Shown: positions 45,344 to 56,327 of the stretch, in pieces
Numbering within the stretch: the stretch's first letter is position 1
How the letters are laid out: each line of letters opens with the position of its first letter
NCBI RefSeq assembly: GCF_001425905.1
Contig: NZ_LMDY01000012.1
Coordinates: 373,734-437,733, forward strand
DNA: 64,000 bases
Origin: Methylibium sp. Root1272
GTDB taxonomy: Bacteria > Pseudomonadota > Gammaproteobacteria > Burkholderiales > Burkholderiaceae_C
Direction of reading: 5' to 3'
The notes under the pieces: generated by a model
What the model was told of the DNA's origin: nothing
Databases searched by the model: none
The model's input: the letters and a program-made list of their open reading frames with translations, nothing else
Position numbers and translations under genes: made by a program

Positions 45344-47866
45344 CTACACGTTGCTGGTGGCGCGAACCTCGTCGATCGAGGTCTGCCCCTGCAGCACCTT
45401 CTCGATGCCGTCCTGCCGCAGCGTCAACATGCCTTCGCCGAGAGCCAACTGCTGCAGTTCCTCGGCGCGGGCGCCGGTCTGGATCATGCGACGCAACTCG
45501 CGTGACATCGGCATCAGCTCGTGGATGCCGCAGCGGCCGCGGAAGCCGGTGTGGCCGCAGGCCGGGCAGCCGGGGCTGTGGTGGTGCATCAGCCGGCCGT
45601 CGCGGCCGAAGCGGCCCAGCCAGCCCTCGCGCACGCTGGCACGCACGGCCTCCGGGTCGGCGTGCTGCTGCACGAACATGTGATCGTCGAGCATCACCTC
45701 GATCTCGGCCTCGGTCATCGGGCGGCTCACGCGGCATTCGCCACACAGCCGCCGCACGAGGCGCTGCGCCAGCACCAGCAGCAGCGAATCGGCGAAGTTG
45801 AACGGGTCCATGCCCATGTCGAGCAGGCGGGTCACGGTCTCGGGCGCGCTGTTGGTGTGCAGCGTCGACAGCACCAGGTGACCGGTCAGCGAGGCCTCGA
45901 CCGCGATGCGGGCGGTCTCGCCGTCGCGCACTTCGCCGACCATGATCACGTCCGGGTCCGCGCGCAGGAAGGCGCGCAGCGCCTTCGCGAAAGTCCAGTC
46001 GATCTTCGGGTTCACCTGCACCTGGCGCAGGCCGGCCTGCGTGATCTCGACCGGGTCCTCCGCAGTCCAGATCTTGCGCTCCGGCTGGTTGATGTGGCTG
46101 ATGGCCGAATGCAGCGTGGTGGTCTTGCCCGAGCCGGTGGGGCCGACGCACAGCACCAGGCCGTAGGGGCGCTCCATCGCGGTCTTGAGCTGCGACAGGT
46201 GGCGCTCGCTGAAGCCCAGCTTCTCCAGCGGCACCGGCTTGGCCGAGGCCAGCAGCCGCATCACCACGTCCTCGAGACCGTTGTTGGTCGGGATGGTCGC
46301 CACGCGCAACTCGAGCTTGTGCTGGGCCGAGAACTTGGCGAAGTTGATCTTGCCGTCCTGCGGCTTGCGGCGCTCGGAGATGTCGAGGTCGCACATGATC
46401 TTGATGCGCCCGATGATCGCGTTGCGGTAGGTGTGCGGCAGCTCGAGGTAGGGCTTGAGCACGCCGTCCTTGCGGAAGCGGATCTTCAGCTTCTCGCGGC
46501 CGGGGTAGTTCTCGATGTGGATGTCGCTGACGCCCTGGCTGTAGGCCTCGATGATCATCGTGTGGATCAGGCGCACGAGCGAGTTGTCGCTCTGCTCGAT
46601 CTGCTTCTCGCTCTCGCGCGCGTTCTGGTCGGCGCCCTCGCGCTCCAGGCTCTCCAGCAGCTTGCCGGCATCCGCGGGGTCGGGCTCGGGGCCCTCGTCG
46701 AGTGCGAGGCCGGCGATCTCGACACCGATGCGCGAGTAGGCACTGTGCAGCGTGGACTGGATGTCGTGGTGGCGCGCGAGCACGGGTGCCACCTTGCACT
46801 GGCTGGCGAATTCGATCTCGTCGAGCGCACCGCGCCTGGACGGGTCTTCCACCGCCACCACCAGCGTCGTGTCGCGCAGCAGCAGTGGCAGCGCGTTGAG
46901 GCGCTGCGCGGTCGGGAACGGCAGCTTGCGCAGCGCGTCGGCCTCGATCGGGAAGCTGCTGGCGTCGACGATGGGGTAGCCCATCTTGCGCGCCAGCGCG
47001 GTCTGCAGGTCCTGGCGCGACACGCGGCCCAGGCGCACCAGCAGTTCGCCGATCGGCACGCCCCGGTCCACCTTCTGTTGTTCCAGTGCCTCGTCGAGCT
47101 GCTGGTGGTCGATCATGCCCAGCGCGATCAGTGCCTCGCCGATGCGCACCATCGGCATGCGGCTCTGTTGCACGATGGCCTCGAGCAGCTGATCGGACGT
47201 GACGCTGCGCTGCGTGACCAGGATGTCGCCGAGCTTCTGCTTGCGCAGGCTCTGCTGCATCTGCGCGGCCTCGTTCACCTGTTCGGCGGTGGCGGCGTGG
47301 CTCTCGACCAGCAGGTCGCCGAGCCGCGGCCCGATCTCGCGCGAGGCAATGCCCTCGCTCGGGACGAACAGCCGCGTGACGCGGCCGCTGTCGTCGAGCG
47401 GCGTGAACAGGAACAGGCCGAAGGCGGTCTCGACGTGACCGATGGTCTCGCCCACGATGGGGCCGCCGGACTTCATCTCGAGCTTGTAGCGGCTGCGCGG
47501 GCGGTGCGCCAGCACGGCGGCGTGGGGATCGTCGCTGCGCGGCGCGGTCGGGACCAGCGGCTCGGTCAGCATCAGAGAGCGGAAGCGGGCGAACTTCAGC
47601 GGCATCGTGGAGCGTGCCGGAGGGATCTGCACGCTCGCCAGCTCTTCCTCGGGGGAGAAATGCACCAGCCGGCCACTGATGAGCTTGCCGTTCAGCCCCT
47701 CGATGGCGCAGGGCTCCGCCTGCCCTGGAACGCCCGCCTGCGGATAACCGGCGAACGGCGGTGTAGGCCAGCTGTAGGCCCCGCTGTGTGAGGCGTCCTG
47801 GCTGTCGGGCACCGCGGCGCCCGCCTTGCGGGGCGGCGACATCGGCGGCAGCGAGAGATCGGTCAT
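45344..47866 (-). CDS. GspE/PilB-type secretion ATPase with four MshEN-like repeats
   Basis: A hexameric ATPase-type protein of 840 residues. A long disordered and PilZ-like N-terminus leads to four repeats of exactly 30 residues (181-300), each beginning with [RKP]-[LI]-G-[DE] and ending in a helix with QQ-like ends. They resemble MshEN cyclic-di-GMP-binding modules. The motor domain has Walker A GPTGSGKTT near residue 575, the Asp box (TAEDPVEITQAGL), Walker B (DPDVIMVGEVRDGET), a His box and a four-cysteine zinc site (RLCGEC with CPACGHTGF). I chose the ATG at 47864-47866. It stands alone without pilus genes, so its machine is elsewhere. Confidence 0.93.
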   Translation of the reverse strand: MTDLSLPPMSPPRKAGAAVPDSQDASHSGAYSWPTPPFAGYPQAGVPGQAEPCAIEGLNGKLISGRLVHFSPEEELASVQIPPARSTMPLKFARFRSLMLTEPLVPTAPRSDDPHAAVLAHRPRSRYKLEMKSGGPIVGETIGHVETAFGLFLFTPLDDSGRVTRLFVPSEGIASREIGPRLGDLLVESHAATAEQVNEAAQMQQSLRKQKLGDILVTQRSVTSDQLLEAIVQQSRMPMVRIGEALIALGMIDHQQLDEALEQQKVDRGVPIGELLVRLGRVSRQDLQTALARKMGYPIVDASSFPIEADALRKLPFPTAQRLNALPLLLRDTTLVVAVEDPSRRGALDEIEFASQCKVAPVLARHHDIQSTLHSAYSRIGVEIAGLALDEGPEPDPADAGKLLESLEREGADQNARESEKQIEQSDNSLVRLIHTMIIEAYSQGVSDIHIENYPGREKLKIRFRKDGVLKPYLELPHTYRNAIIGRIKIMCDLDISERRKPQDGKINFAKFSAQHKLELRVATIPTNNGLEDVVMRLLASAKPVPLEKLGFSERHLSQLKTAMERPYGLVLCVGPTGSGKTTTLHSAISHINQPERKIWTAEDPVEITQAGLRQVQVNPKIDWTFAKALRAFLRADPDVIMVGEVRDGETARIAVEASLTGHLVLSTLHTNSAPETVTRLLDMGMDPFNFADSLLLVLAQRLVRRLCGECRVSRPMTEAEIEVMLDDHMFVQQHADPEAVRASVREGWLGRFGRDGRLMHHHSPGCPACGHTGFRGRCGIHELMPMSRELRRMIQTGARAEELQQLALGEGMLTLRQDGIEKVLQGQTSIDEVRATSNV

Positions 47867-48030
47867 GGCAGTGAACAGGTGCAGCGGTAAGACAAGGCAG
47901 ACGACATGCATGGTCGCCTGGGCATCGTAAAGAGCCCGTCTCGGCCGGAACGCCGGAAAAGGGGGCGTTCGGCCCGGCAGATCCAAGGCTGGCCGGTAGG
48001 ATCGGCCGCATCACGACGGAACGCGAGACG

Positions 48031-51000
48031 ATGGACGCGACACGGTGGCAGTTCTGGATCGACCGAGGGGGCACCTTCACGGACGTGATCGGCCGCGCAC
48101 CCGACGGCCGCCTGCACACCGCCAAGCTGCTCAGCGAGAGCCCGGAGCAGTACGCCGACGCGGCGGTCGAGGGCATCCGCCGCCTGCTGGGCCTGCCCGC
48201 CGGGGCGGCCATCACGCCGGCGCAGGTCGAGTGCGTGAAGATGGGCACGACGGTCGCCACCAACGCGCTGCTGGAACGCAAGGGCGAACCGACGCTGCTG
48301 GTCACGACCCGGGGTTTCCGTGACGCGCTGCGCATCGCCTACCAGGCCCGGCCGCGATTGTTCGACCGCCAGATCCTGTTGCCCGAGCTGCTCTACCAGC
48401 GCGTGGTCGAGGCCGCCGAGCGCATGGGTGCGCACGGCGAGGTGGTCGAGCCGCTCGACGAGGCCGCGCTGCGCGAGCGCCTGTGGGCGGCCCACGACAC
48501 CGGCCTGCGCGCCTGCGCCATCGTCTTCCTGCACGGCTACCGCTACCCGCAGCACGAGGCGGCGGCGGCGCGCATCGCGCGCGAACTGGGCTTCACGCAG
48601 GTGTCGGTGTCGCACGAGGTCAGCCCGCTGATGAAGTTCGTGTCGCGCGGCGACACCACGGTGGTCGATGCCTACCTGTCGCCGATCCTGCGCCGCTATG
48701 TCGAGCGCGTGGCCGCGCAGATGCCCGGCGTGCCGCTGTACTTCATGCAGAGCTCGGGCGGGCTGGCGCAGGCCGATCGCTTCCAGGGCAAGGACGCGGT
48801 GCTGTCGGGCCCGGCCGGCGGCATCGTCGGCATGGTGCGCACCGCGCTCGAGGCCGGTCACGCCCGGGTGATCGGCTTCGACATGGGCGGCACCTCGACC
48901 GACGTATCGCACTACGCCGGCACCCACAGCGGAGATTACGAGCGCGCCTTCGAGACCCTGGTCGCGGGCGTGCGGCTGCGCGCGCCGATGATGAGCATCC
49001 ACACGGTGGCGGCGGGCGGCGGCTCGATCGTGCGCTTCGACGGCGGCCGGTTGCGCGTCGGCCCCGAATCGGCCGGTGCCGACCCCGGCCCGGCCTGCTA
49101 CCGCCGCGGCGGGCCGTTGACCACCACCGACGCGAACCTGCTGCTGGGGCGCATCCAGCCCGCGCATTTCCCGGCGGTGTTCGGGCCGCGCGGCGACGAG
49201 CCGCTCGACGCCGACGGCGTGGTGCAGCGCTTCGGCGCGCTGGCGCAGCAGCTCGCGGCGGCGACCGGCCGTGCCACGCTGCCGGAGGACGTGGCCGCCG
49301 GCGCACTGCAGATCGCGGTGGCCAACATGGCCAATGCGATCAAGCGCATCTCGGTCGCCCGCGGTCACGACGTGAGCGGCTACACGCTGCAGTGCTTCGG
49401 CGGCGCCGGCGGGCAGCACGCCTGCGCGGTGGCCGACGCGCTGGGCATGACACGCGTCTTCATCCATCCACTGGCCGGCGTGCTGTCCGCCTACGGCATG
49501 GGCCTGGCCGACCAGACCGCGATGCGCGAGGCGGCAGTCGAACGGCGGCTCGATCCGCCCGGCCTGGCGGCCGCGGAGGCCAGGCTCGATGCGCTGGCCG
49601 CCGAGGCCTGCACCGCGCTGGCGGCGCAGGGCGTGGCCGTGGCGCGCATCGAGGTGCTGCGCCGCGTGCATGTGCGCTACGAAGGCACCGACACCGCGCT
49701 GGTGCTGGCCGTCGGCGACGAGACGGCGCTGCGCGACCGCTTCGACGCCGCCTACCGCCAGCGCTATGCCTTCCTGATGGCGGGCCGGGCGCTGGTGATC
49801 GAGGCGGTGTCGGTGGAGGCGGTGGGCGCCGGCGAGCCGCTGCGGACGCCGGCTGCGACCGAGGGCGCGGCTCATGCACCGGCGGCGATGGCGACGGTGC
49901 GCATGCACGGCCCGACCGACGGCGAGGCCGGCGCCGCCTGGCAGGACGCCGGCCTGCACCGGCGCGAGGACCTGAAGCCCGGCGCCCGGATCGACGGTCC
50001 GGCGGTGATCGCCGAACGCAACGCGACGACGGTGGTCGAGCCGGGCTGGCAGGCCCGCGTGACGGCGCAGGGCGCGCTGGAGCTGGCGCGCGTGCGGCCG
50101 CTCGCGCCGCGCCATGCGCTCGGCACCGCGGTCGATCCGGTGCGGCTGGAGGTCTTCAACAACCTCTTCATGAACATCGCCGAGCAGATGGGTCTGCGGC
50201 TGCAGAACACCGCGCACTCGGTGAACATCAAGGAGCGGCTCGATTTCTCCTGCGCGCTGTTCGACGGTGCCGGCGAGCTGATCGCCAATGCGCCGCACAT
50301 GCCGGTGCACCTGGGCTCGATGAGCGAGTCGATCAAGACCGTGATCGCCCGCAATCCGCAGCTGCTGGCGGGCGACGTGTTCGTGCTCAACGACCCGTAC
50401 CACGGCGGCACGCACCTGCCGGACATCACCGTCGTGACGCCGGTGTTCCTGGAGACCTCGGCGGATCGCGGCCCTCACCCCAGCCCTCTCCCGGGGGGAG
50501 CGGGAGACAGGCCGCTGTTCTACGTGGCCTCGCGTGGCCACCATGCCGATGTCGGCGGCATCACGCCGGGCTCGATGCCGCCGTTCTCGTGCCGCATCGC
50601 CGACGAGGGCGTGCTGCTCGACAACTTCCGGCTCGTCGAGGGAGGCCCCGCGCCGCGGCTGCGCGAGGCCGAACTGCTGGCGGTGCTCTCCGCCGGGCCG
50701 CATCCGGCGCGCAACCCGCAGCAGAACCTCGCCGACCTGCGGGCGCAGATCGCCGCCAACGAGAAAGGCGCCCAGGAACTGCGCGCGCTGGTGGCGCAGG
50801 TCGGGCTCGAGACCGTGCAGGCCTACATGCAGCACGTGCAGGACAACGCCGAGGAGAGCGTGCGCCGCGTCGTCACGGCGCTGGCCGCGTCGATCGGCGA
50901 CGGGCGCTTCACGCTGCCGCTCGACAACGGCGCACAGATCACGGTGCAGGTGAGCGTCGACGCCGCCGCGCGCAGCGCCACCATCGATTTCAGCGGCAGC

Positions 51001-51750
51001 AGCGCGCAGCAGGACGACGGCAACTTCAACGCGCCGAAATCGGTGACGATGGCGGCGGTGCTGTACGTCTTCCGCACGCTGGTGGGCGACGACATCCCGC
51101 TCAATGCCGGCTGCCTGAAGCCGCTGCGCGTCGTCGTGCCGGAGGGCTCGCTGCTCAATCCGCGCCCGCCGGCGGCGGTGGTGGCCGGCAACGTCGAGAC
51201 CTCGACGTGCGTGACCAATGCGCTCTACGGCGCGCTCGGCGTCATGGCGGCGAGCCAGTGCACGATGAACAACTTCACGTTCGGCAACGAGCGCCATCAG
51301 TACTACGAAACCATCTCCGGCGGCAGCGGAGCCGGCCCCGGCTTCGACGGCACCGCCGTCGTGCAGACCCACATGACCAACTCCCGACTCACCGACCCGG
51401 AGGTGCTGGAGTTCCGCTTTCCGGTGCGGCTGGACAGCTACGTCATCCGCCGGGGCTCGGGTGGGGCGGGCGCCTACCGCGGCGGTGACGGCGGCGTGCG
51501 GCGCCTCCGTTTCCTGGAGCCGATGACGGCCAGCATCCTCAGCAATGGCCGCCGCGTGCCGGCCTTCGGGCTGGCCGGCGGCGAGGCCGGCGCGTTGGGA
51601 GTCAACCGGGTCGAGCGCGCGCCCGGCGCGGATGGCCGGCGCGGCGCGGTCGAGGAACTCGGGTCGCTGGGCTCGGTCGAGATGGGTCCGGGCGACGTGT
51701 TCGTGATCGAGACCCCCGGTGGTGGCGGCTACGGCCCGCCGTCGTCCTGA
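48031..51750 (+). CDS. Fused HyuA/HyuB hydantoinase / 5-oxoprolinase
   Basis: An ATP-dependent amidohydrolase of 1239 residues in which the A (about 1-690) and B (about 700-1239) subunits form one chain, as in eukaryotic and many betaproteobacterial 5-oxoprolinases. Marks are [15 protein letters not shown] at the start, [12 protein letters not shown] (phosphate binding) in the A half, and [14 protein letters not shown] and [11 protein letters not shown] in the B half. Around residue 815 the stretch [18 protein letters not shown] is encoded by a repeat-like sequence and looks like an insertion. It is divergent from the PilB-type gene. Likely job: opening 5-oxoproline or a related cyclic amide. 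Confidence 0.92.
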   Translation: MDATRWQFWIDRGGTFTDVIGRAPDGRLHTAKLLSESPEQYADAAVEGIRRLLGLPAGAAITPAQVECVKMGTTVATNALLERKGEPTLLVTTRGFRDALRIAYQARPRLFDRQILLPELLYQRVVEAAERMGAHGEVVEPLDEAALRERLWAAHDTGLRACAIVFLHGYRYPQHEAAAARIARELGFTQVSVSHEVSPLMKFVSRGDTTVVDAYLSPILRRYVERVAAQMPGVPLYFMQSSGGLAQADRFQGKDAVLSGPAGGIVGMVRTALEAGHARVIGFDMGGTSTDVSHYAGTHSGDYERAFETLVAGVRLRAPMMSIHTVAAGGGSIVRFDGGRLRVGPESAGADPGPACYRRGGPLTTTDANLLLGRIQPAHFPAVFGPRGDEPLDADGVVQRFGALAQQLAAATGRATLPEDVAAGALQIAVANMANAIKRISVARGHDVSGYTLQCFGGAGGQHACAVADALGMTRVFIHPLAGVLSAYGMGLADQTAMREAAVERRLDPPGLAAAEARLDALAAEACTALAAQGVAVARIEVLRRVHVRYEGTDTALVLAVGDETALRDRFDAAYRQRYAFLMAGRALVIEAVSVEAVGAGEPLRTPAATEGAAHAPAAMATVRMHGPTDGEAGAAWQDAGLHRREDLKPGARIDGPAVIAERNATTVVEPGWQARVTAQGALELARVRPLAPRHALGTAVDPVRLEVFNNLFMNIAEQMGLRLQNTAHSVNIKERLDFSCALFDGAGELIANAPHMPVHLGSMSESIKTVIARNPQLLAGDVFVLNDPYHGGTHLPDITVVTPVFLETSADRGPHPSPLPGGAGDRPLFYVASRGHHADVGGITPGSMPPFSCRIADEGVLLDNFRLVEGGPAPRLREAELLAVLSAGPHPARNPQQNLADLRAQIAANEKGAQELRALVAQVGLETVQAYMQHVQDNAEESVRRVVTALAASIGDGRFTLPLDNGAQITVQVSVDAAARSATIDFSGSSAQQDDGNFNAPKSVTMAAVLYVFRTLVGDDIPLNAGCLKPLRVVVPEGSLLNPRPPAAVVAGNVETSTCVTNALYGALGVMAASQCTMNNFTFGNERHQYYETISGGSGAGPGFDGTAVVQTHMTNSRLTDPEVLEFRFPVRLDSYVIRRGSGGAGAYRGGDGGVRRLRFLEPMTASILSNGRRVPAFGLAGGEAGALGVNRVERAPGADGRRGAVEELGSLGSVEMGPGDVFVIETPGGGGYGPPSS
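50470..50512 (+). repeat. REP-like palindromic element inside the oxoprolinase gene
   Basis: CCCTCACCCCAGCCCTCTCC followed by CGGGGGGAGCGGGAG is a degenerate form of the CCCTCACCCC/GGGAGAGGG hairpin repeat common between genes in many proteobacteria. Here it lies in the reading frame and adds roughly a dozen residues without a stop. Confidence 0.55.
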
Positions 51751-51824
51751 CGAACCGGCTGCCGGGCTGGTTTTCGGCGTTTGACCGATACCCTGGCGGT
51801 GGCAGAGGGCTTTTCCCAATGTGA

Positions 51825-51840
51825 GAATGAACGTTTATTC
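51825..51840 (+). promoter_or_regulatory. Probable TetR operator upstream of the efflux operon
   Basis: GAATGAAC-GTTTATTC is a 16-base palindrome with one mismatch, typical in size and base content for TetR-family operators of RND pumps. It lies 66 bases before the adaptor gene. The TetR gene at the end of the operon is the obvious candidate to bind it. Confidence 0.5.
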
Positions 51841-51905
51841 AGAGCGTTCTGATCAACCTGGGAGCCGTCGCCGGCGAGGCGCGCCCCGACCCGACGAGGT
51901 GTCAG

Positions 51906-53153
51906 ATGGTTTTCCCGCGAGTTTCGATGCGCCCGGTGGCGCAGGTGGTCGTCTTGTCCTTGGCGGCCCTGCTGGGGGCCTGCAGCCCCGGCGGCGCGGC
52001 CAACGCGCCGGCTGCCCCGCCGCCGGCCGAAGTGGGCGTGCTGACCATCAAGCCGCGCACCGTGTCGCTGCAGAACGAGTTGCCCGGACGTGTCTCGGCG
52101 CTGCTGGTGGCCGAGGTCCGGCCGCAGGTCGGCGGCATCGTCCTGACCCGTGACTTCCGCGAAGGCAGCGATGTCCGCAAGGGCCAGACGCTGTACCAGA
52201 TCGACCCCGCTCCCTTCCGCGCGGCCTTCGGCAGCGCCCAGGCCACGCTGGCCCGGGCCCAGGCCAATGTGGTGGCGGCGCAGGCCAAGTCCGATCGCTA
52301 CAAGGAACTGGTGCAGATCGATGCGGTCAGCAAGCAGGCGGCCGACGAAGCCACCGCGGCCGCACTGCAGGCCGACGCCGATGTCGCCGCCACCAAGGCC
52401 GCCCTCGAGACCGCCCGCATCAACCTCGCCTACACGCGCATCACGGCGCCGATCTCCGGCCGCATCGGCAAGTCCAGCGTGACGCCGGGCGCGCTGGTGA
52501 CGGCCAACCAGTCGCAGGCGCTGGCGACGGTGCAGCAGCTTGACTCGATCTACGTCGACGTGACGCAGTCCAGCGCCGAGCTGCTGAGACTGCGCCGCGA
52601 ACTGGCTGCCGGGCGCCTGAAGACGGACGCGGCCAACCAGGCCTCGGTGAAGCTCAAGCTGGACGACGGCACGGACTACCCGGTGAGCGGCAAGCTGCAG
52701 TTCTCCGACGTGACGGTGGACGAGCAGACCAACTCGGTCACGCTGCGCGCCACCTTTCCCAATCCCAAGCAACTGCTGCTGCCGGGCCTGTACGTGCGGG
52801 CAGTGCTGGAGGAGGGCGTGCGCGAGAACGCGATCCTGGTGCCGCAGCAGGCCGTGGCGCGCGACAACCGCGGCAACGCGATCGCGATGGTGGTCGGGGC
52901 CGATGGCAAGGTCGAGCAGCGCGCGGTGCGGGTGCCGCGATCGGTCGGCAACGAATGGCTGGTCGATGCGGGCCTGAAGGCCGGTGACCAGGTGGTGTTC
53001 GAAGGGCTGCAGAAGGCCCGTCCCGGCGCGCAGGTGAAGGCGGTGGAGCGGGTGCCTGGCGGTGGCGCATCGGCGCCGGCCGGCGCGGCCTCGGTGCCCG
53101 GTGCCGCGGCGTCCGCTGCGACGGCGGCCCCCGCGGCGGCCAGCGGCGCCTGA
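51906..53153 (+). CDS. RND efflux periplasmic adaptor (MexA/AcrA type), lipoprotein
   Basis: The membrane-fusion subunit of a tripartite multidrug pump, 415 residues. A lipoprotein signal ends with LAALLGAC, placing the acylated cysteine at residue 26. Barrel-sandwich lipoyl halves ([20 protein letters not shown] and [15 protein letters not shown]) flank a helical hairpin. The C-terminus ends in a low-complexity Ala/Pro/Gly tail. It links the inner-membrane pump to the outer-membrane channel encoded next. A TetR-type palindrome lies upstream. Confidence 0.95.
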   Translation: MVFPRVSMRPVAQVVVLSLAALLGACSPGGAANAPAAPPPAEVGVLTIKPRTVSLQNELPGRVSALLVAEVRPQVGGIVLTRDFREGSDVRKGQTLYQIDPAPFRAAFGSAQATLARAQANVVAAQAKSDRYKELVQIDAVSKQAADEATAAALQADADVAATKAALETARINLAYTRITAPISGRIGKSSVTPGALVTANQSQALATVQQLDSIYVDVTQSSAELLRLRRELAAGRLKTDAANQASVKLKLDDGTDYPVSGKLQFSDVTVDEQTNSVTLRATFPNPKQLLLPGLYVRAVLEEGVRENAILVPQQAVARDNRGNAIAMVVGADGKVEQRAVRVPRSVGNEWLVDAGLKAGDQVVFEGLQKARPGAQVKAVERVPGGGASAPAGAASVPGAAASAATAAPAAASGA

Positions 53154-53176
53154 TCGCAGCGACCGGGGAACACACC

Positions 53177-56100
53177 ATGGCTCGCTTTTTCATCGAACGA
53201 CCGATCTTCGCGTGGGTGATCGCGCTGGTCATCATGCTGGCCGGCGGACTCTCGATCCTGAGCCTGCCGATCAACCAGTACCCGAGCATCGCGCCGCCAC
53301 AGATCACCGTCACGGCGACCTACCCGGGCGCGTCCGCCAAGACGCTGGAGGACACCGTCACGCAGGTGATCGAGCAGCGCATGACCGGCCTCGACGGCCT
53401 GCGCTACATCGCGTCGAACAGCGACGCCGCCGGCACCGCGCAGATCACGCTGACCTTCCAGGCTGGGACGAACCCCGACATCGCCCAGGTGCAGGTGCAG
53501 AACAAGCTGCAGCTCGCCACCGCGCAACTGCCGCAGGAAGTGCAGCAGCAGGGCCTGACGGTCACGAAGTCGGTGCGCAACTTCATCATGGTGGTCGGCT
53601 TCGTCTCCGACGATCCGAGCATGACCCGCACCGACCTGGCCGACTTCGTGGCGGCCAACGTGCAGGACACGGTGAGCCGCGTCACCGGCGTCGGCGAGGT
53701 CACGCTGTTCGGCGCGCAGTACGCGATGCGGATCTGGCTCGACCCGGCCAAGCTGCTGAACTACAAGCTCACGCCGGCCGACGTGGCGACGGCGGTGCGG
53801 GCCCAGAACGCCCAGGTCTCGGCAGGCCAGCTGGGCGGCCTGCCCGCGGCCCCGGGCCAGCAGATCAACGCGACCATCACCGCGCAGAGCCGGCTGCAGA
53901 CCGCGGAGCAGTTCGAGCAGATCATCCTGCGCACCGCCGCCGGCGGCGCGACCGTGCGTCTGCGCGACGTGGCGCGCGTCGAGCTCGGCGGCGAGAACTA
54001 CACGAGCCTGTCCTTCTACAACGGCAAGCCCGCCGCGGGCCTGGCGATCCGGCTCGCCGCCGGCGCGAACGCGCTGGCCACGGCCGACGCGGTGAAGGCC
54101 AGGATCGATTCGCTCAAGCCCTACTTCCCGGCCGGCTTCGACGCCATCGTCGCCTACGACACCACGCCGTTCATCAAGCTGTCGATCGAGGAAGTGGTGA
54201 AGACGCTGGCCGAGGCCATCGTGCTGGTGTTCCTGGTGATGTACCTGTTCCTGCAGAACTTCCGCGCCACGCTGATCCCGACGATCGCGGTGCCGGTGGT
54301 GCTGCTGGGTACCTTCGGCGTGATGTCGGTGGCCGGCTTCTCGATCAACGTGCTGACGATGTTCGGCCTGGTGCTCGCGATCGGCCTGCTGGTCGACGAT
54401 GCGATCGTCGTGGTCGAGAACGTCGAACGCGTGATGAGCGAGGAAGGCCTGTCGCCGAAGGAGGCGACCAAGAAATCGATGGGGCAGATCACCGGTGCGC
54501 TGGTCGGCATCGCGATGGTGCTGTCGGCAGTGTTCCTGCCGATGGCCTTCTTCGGCGGCTCCACGGGCGTGATCTACCGGCAGTTCTCGATCACCATCGT
54601 GGCGTCGATGGTGCTGTCGGTGCTGGTGGCGCTGGTGCTCACGCCGGCGCTGTGTGCGACGCTGCTCAAGCCGATCCCGCAGGGCGACCACGGCAAGACG
54701 ACCGGCTTCTTCGGTGCGTTCAACCGCATGTTCGATCGCAGCAGCAAGGGCTACCAGGGCATCGTCGGTCGCATGCTCGGCAGCAGCCTGCGCTACCTGC
54801 TGATCTACGGCGTGCTGCTGCTGGCCGTGGCCTGGCTGTTCACGCGCCTGCCCACTGCCTTCCTGCCCGACGAGGACCAGGGCATCCTGTTTACGCAGAT
54901 CCAGCTGCCGGCCGGCGCCACGCAGGAGCGCACGCTGCAGGTGCTGCGCCAGGTCGAGCACCACTTCCTTGAGACCGAGAAGGACTCGGTGCAGGGCCTG
55001 TTCACCGTGGCCGGTTTCAGCTTCGGCGGCAACGGCCAGAACGTCGGGCTCGGCTTCATCCGCATGAGGGACTGGAGCGAGCGGCCCGGCGCCGACCACA
55101 CCGTCAAGGCGGTGGCGGCCCGGGCCATGAAGACCTTCTCGCAGTTCCGCGACGCGATGGGCTTCGCCTTCGCGCCACCGGCGGTGCTGGAACTGGGCAC
55201 CGCCAACGGCTTCGACATGTACCTGCAGGATCGCGGCGCACTCGGCCACGATGCGCTGATGGCGGCCCGCAACCAGCTGCTGGGACTGGCCGCCAAGAGC
55301 CCGGTGCTCGTCGCCGTGCGGCCGAACGGCCAGGACGACACGCCGCAGTTCAGCGTGCAGATCGACTCGGCCAAGGCCGGCGCGCTGGGCCTCTCGATGT
55401 CGGACGTGAATGCCACGCTGTCGGCCGCCTGGGGCAGCTCCTACGTCAACGACTTCATCGACAAGGGCCGCGTCAAGCGCGTCTACCTGCAGGCCGACGC
55501 GCCGCACCGCATGCTGCCCGAAGACCTGGACAAGTGGTACGTGCGCAATACCCAGGGCGACATGGTGCCGTTCTCGGCCTTCGCCTCGGCCAAGTGGAGC
55601 TACGGCTCGCCGCGTCTGGAGCGCTTCAACGGCCTGCCGGCACTGAACATCCAGGGCCAACCGGCGCCGGGCCGGAGCACCGGCGAGGCGATGGAGGAGA
55701 TGGAGCGGCTGGTGGCGCAGCTGCCGGCTGGCATCGGCATCGACTGGACCGGCCTGTCCTACGAGGAGCGCCTGTCGGGCTCGCAGGCGCCGATGCTCTA
55801 CGCGTTGTCGCTGCTGGTGGTGTTCCTGTGTCTGGCGGCGCTGTACGAGAGCTGGTCGATCCCGTTCTCGGTGATGCTGGTCGTGCCGCTCGGCGTGCTC
55901 GGTGCGCTGATCGCGGCGAGTTCGCGCGGGCTGTCGAACGACGTGTACTTCCAGGTCGGCCTGCTGACGACCATCGGCCTGTCGGCGAAGAACGCGATCC
56001 TGATCGTGGAGTTCGCGAAGGAGCAGATGGAGCACGGCAAGGGCCTGATCGAGGCGACGCTCGAGGCGGTGCGACTGCGCCTGCGACCGATCCTGATGAC

Positions 56101-56326
56101 CTCGCTGGCGTTTGCCTTCGGCGTGCTGCCGCTGGCGCTGGCCACGGGCGCCGGCTCGGGCAGCCAGAACGCCATCGGCACCGGCGTGCTGGGCGGCATG
56201 ATCGCGGCGACCTTCCTGGGCATCTTCTTCGTGCCGCTGTTCTTCGTCGTGGTGCGGCGCCTGTTCAAGCAACGCAAGATCGACCCGGCGCCGCAGGGCA
56301 CGCCGGTCGTCTCGGAGGGGCAGTGA
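53177..56326 (+). CDS. RND multidrug efflux pump, inner-membrane transporter (AcrB/MexB type)
   Basis: A proton-driven drug exporter of 1049 residues, the full family length. The start [20 protein letters not shown] and the motif [20 protein letters not shown] are diagnostic of the HAE1 family. The proton-relay helix contains [18 protein letters not shown] (two aspartates), and later blocks such as [18 protein letters not shown] match helix 10. The gene is 23 bases after the adaptor and one base before the channel gene. Broad hydrophobic-drug export is expected. Confidence 0.97.
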   Translation: MARFFIERPIFAWVIALVIMLAGGLSILSLPINQYPSIAPPQITVTATYPGASAKTLEDTVTQVIEQRMTGLDGLRYIASNSDAAGTAQITLTFQAGTNPDIAQVQVQNKLQLATAQLPQEVQQQGLTVTKSVRNFIMVVGFVSDDPSMTRTDLADFVAANVQDTVSRVTGVGEVTLFGAQYAMRIWLDPAKLLNYKLTPADVATAVRAQNAQVSAGQLGGLPAAPGQQINATITAQSRLQTAEQFEQIILRTAAGGATVRLRDVARVELGGENYTSLSFYNGKPAAGLAIRLAAGANALATADAVKARIDSLKPYFPAGFDAIVAYDTTPFIKLSIEEVVKTLAEAIVLVFLVMYLFLQNFRATLIPTIAVPVVLLGTFGVMSVAGFSINVLTMFGLVLAIGLLVDDAIVVVENVERVMSEEGLSPKEATKKSMGQITGALVGIAMVLSAVFLPMAFFGGSTGVIYRQFSITIVASMVLSVLVALVLTPALCATLLKPIPQGDHGKTTGFFGAFNRMFDRSSKGYQGIVGRMLGSSLRYLLIYGVLLLAVAWLFTRLPTAFLPDEDQGILFTQIQLPAGATQERTLQVLRQVEHHFLETEKDSVQGLFTVAGFSFGGNGQNVGLGFIRMRDWSERPGADHTVKAVAARAMKTFSQFRDAMGFAFAPPAVLELGTANGFDMYLQDRGALGHDALMAARNQLLGLAAKSPVLVAVRPNGQDDTPQFSVQIDSAKAGALGLSMSDVNATLSAAWGSSYVNDFIDKGRVKRVYLQADAPHRMLPEDLDKWYVRNTQGDMVPFSAFASAKWSYGSPRLERFNGLPALNIQGQPAPGRSTGEAMEEMERLVAQLPAGIGIDWTGLSYEERLSGSQAPMLYALSLLVVFLCLAALYESWSIPFSVMLVVPLGVLGALIAASSRGLSNDVYFQVGLLTTIGLSAKNAILIVEFAKEQMEHGKGLIEATLEAVRLRLRPILMTSLAFAFGVLPLALATGAGSGSQNAIGTGVLGGMIAATFLGIFFVPLFFVVVRRLFKQRKIDPAPQGTPVVSEGQ

Positions 56327-56327
56327 C

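Noticed and set aside
42459-48335. A 1958-codon open frame on the minus strand
   Set aside because: It only joins the real dehydrogenase at its 3' end to antisense sequence of the HDOD gene and out-of-frame sequence of the PilB-type gene. High GC makes long stop-free frames common.
47863-51819. A 1318-codon frame antisense to the oxoprolinase gene
   Set aside because: The sequence is rich in Arg, His, Ala and Gly without family features; the plus-strand protein has clear motifs throughout.
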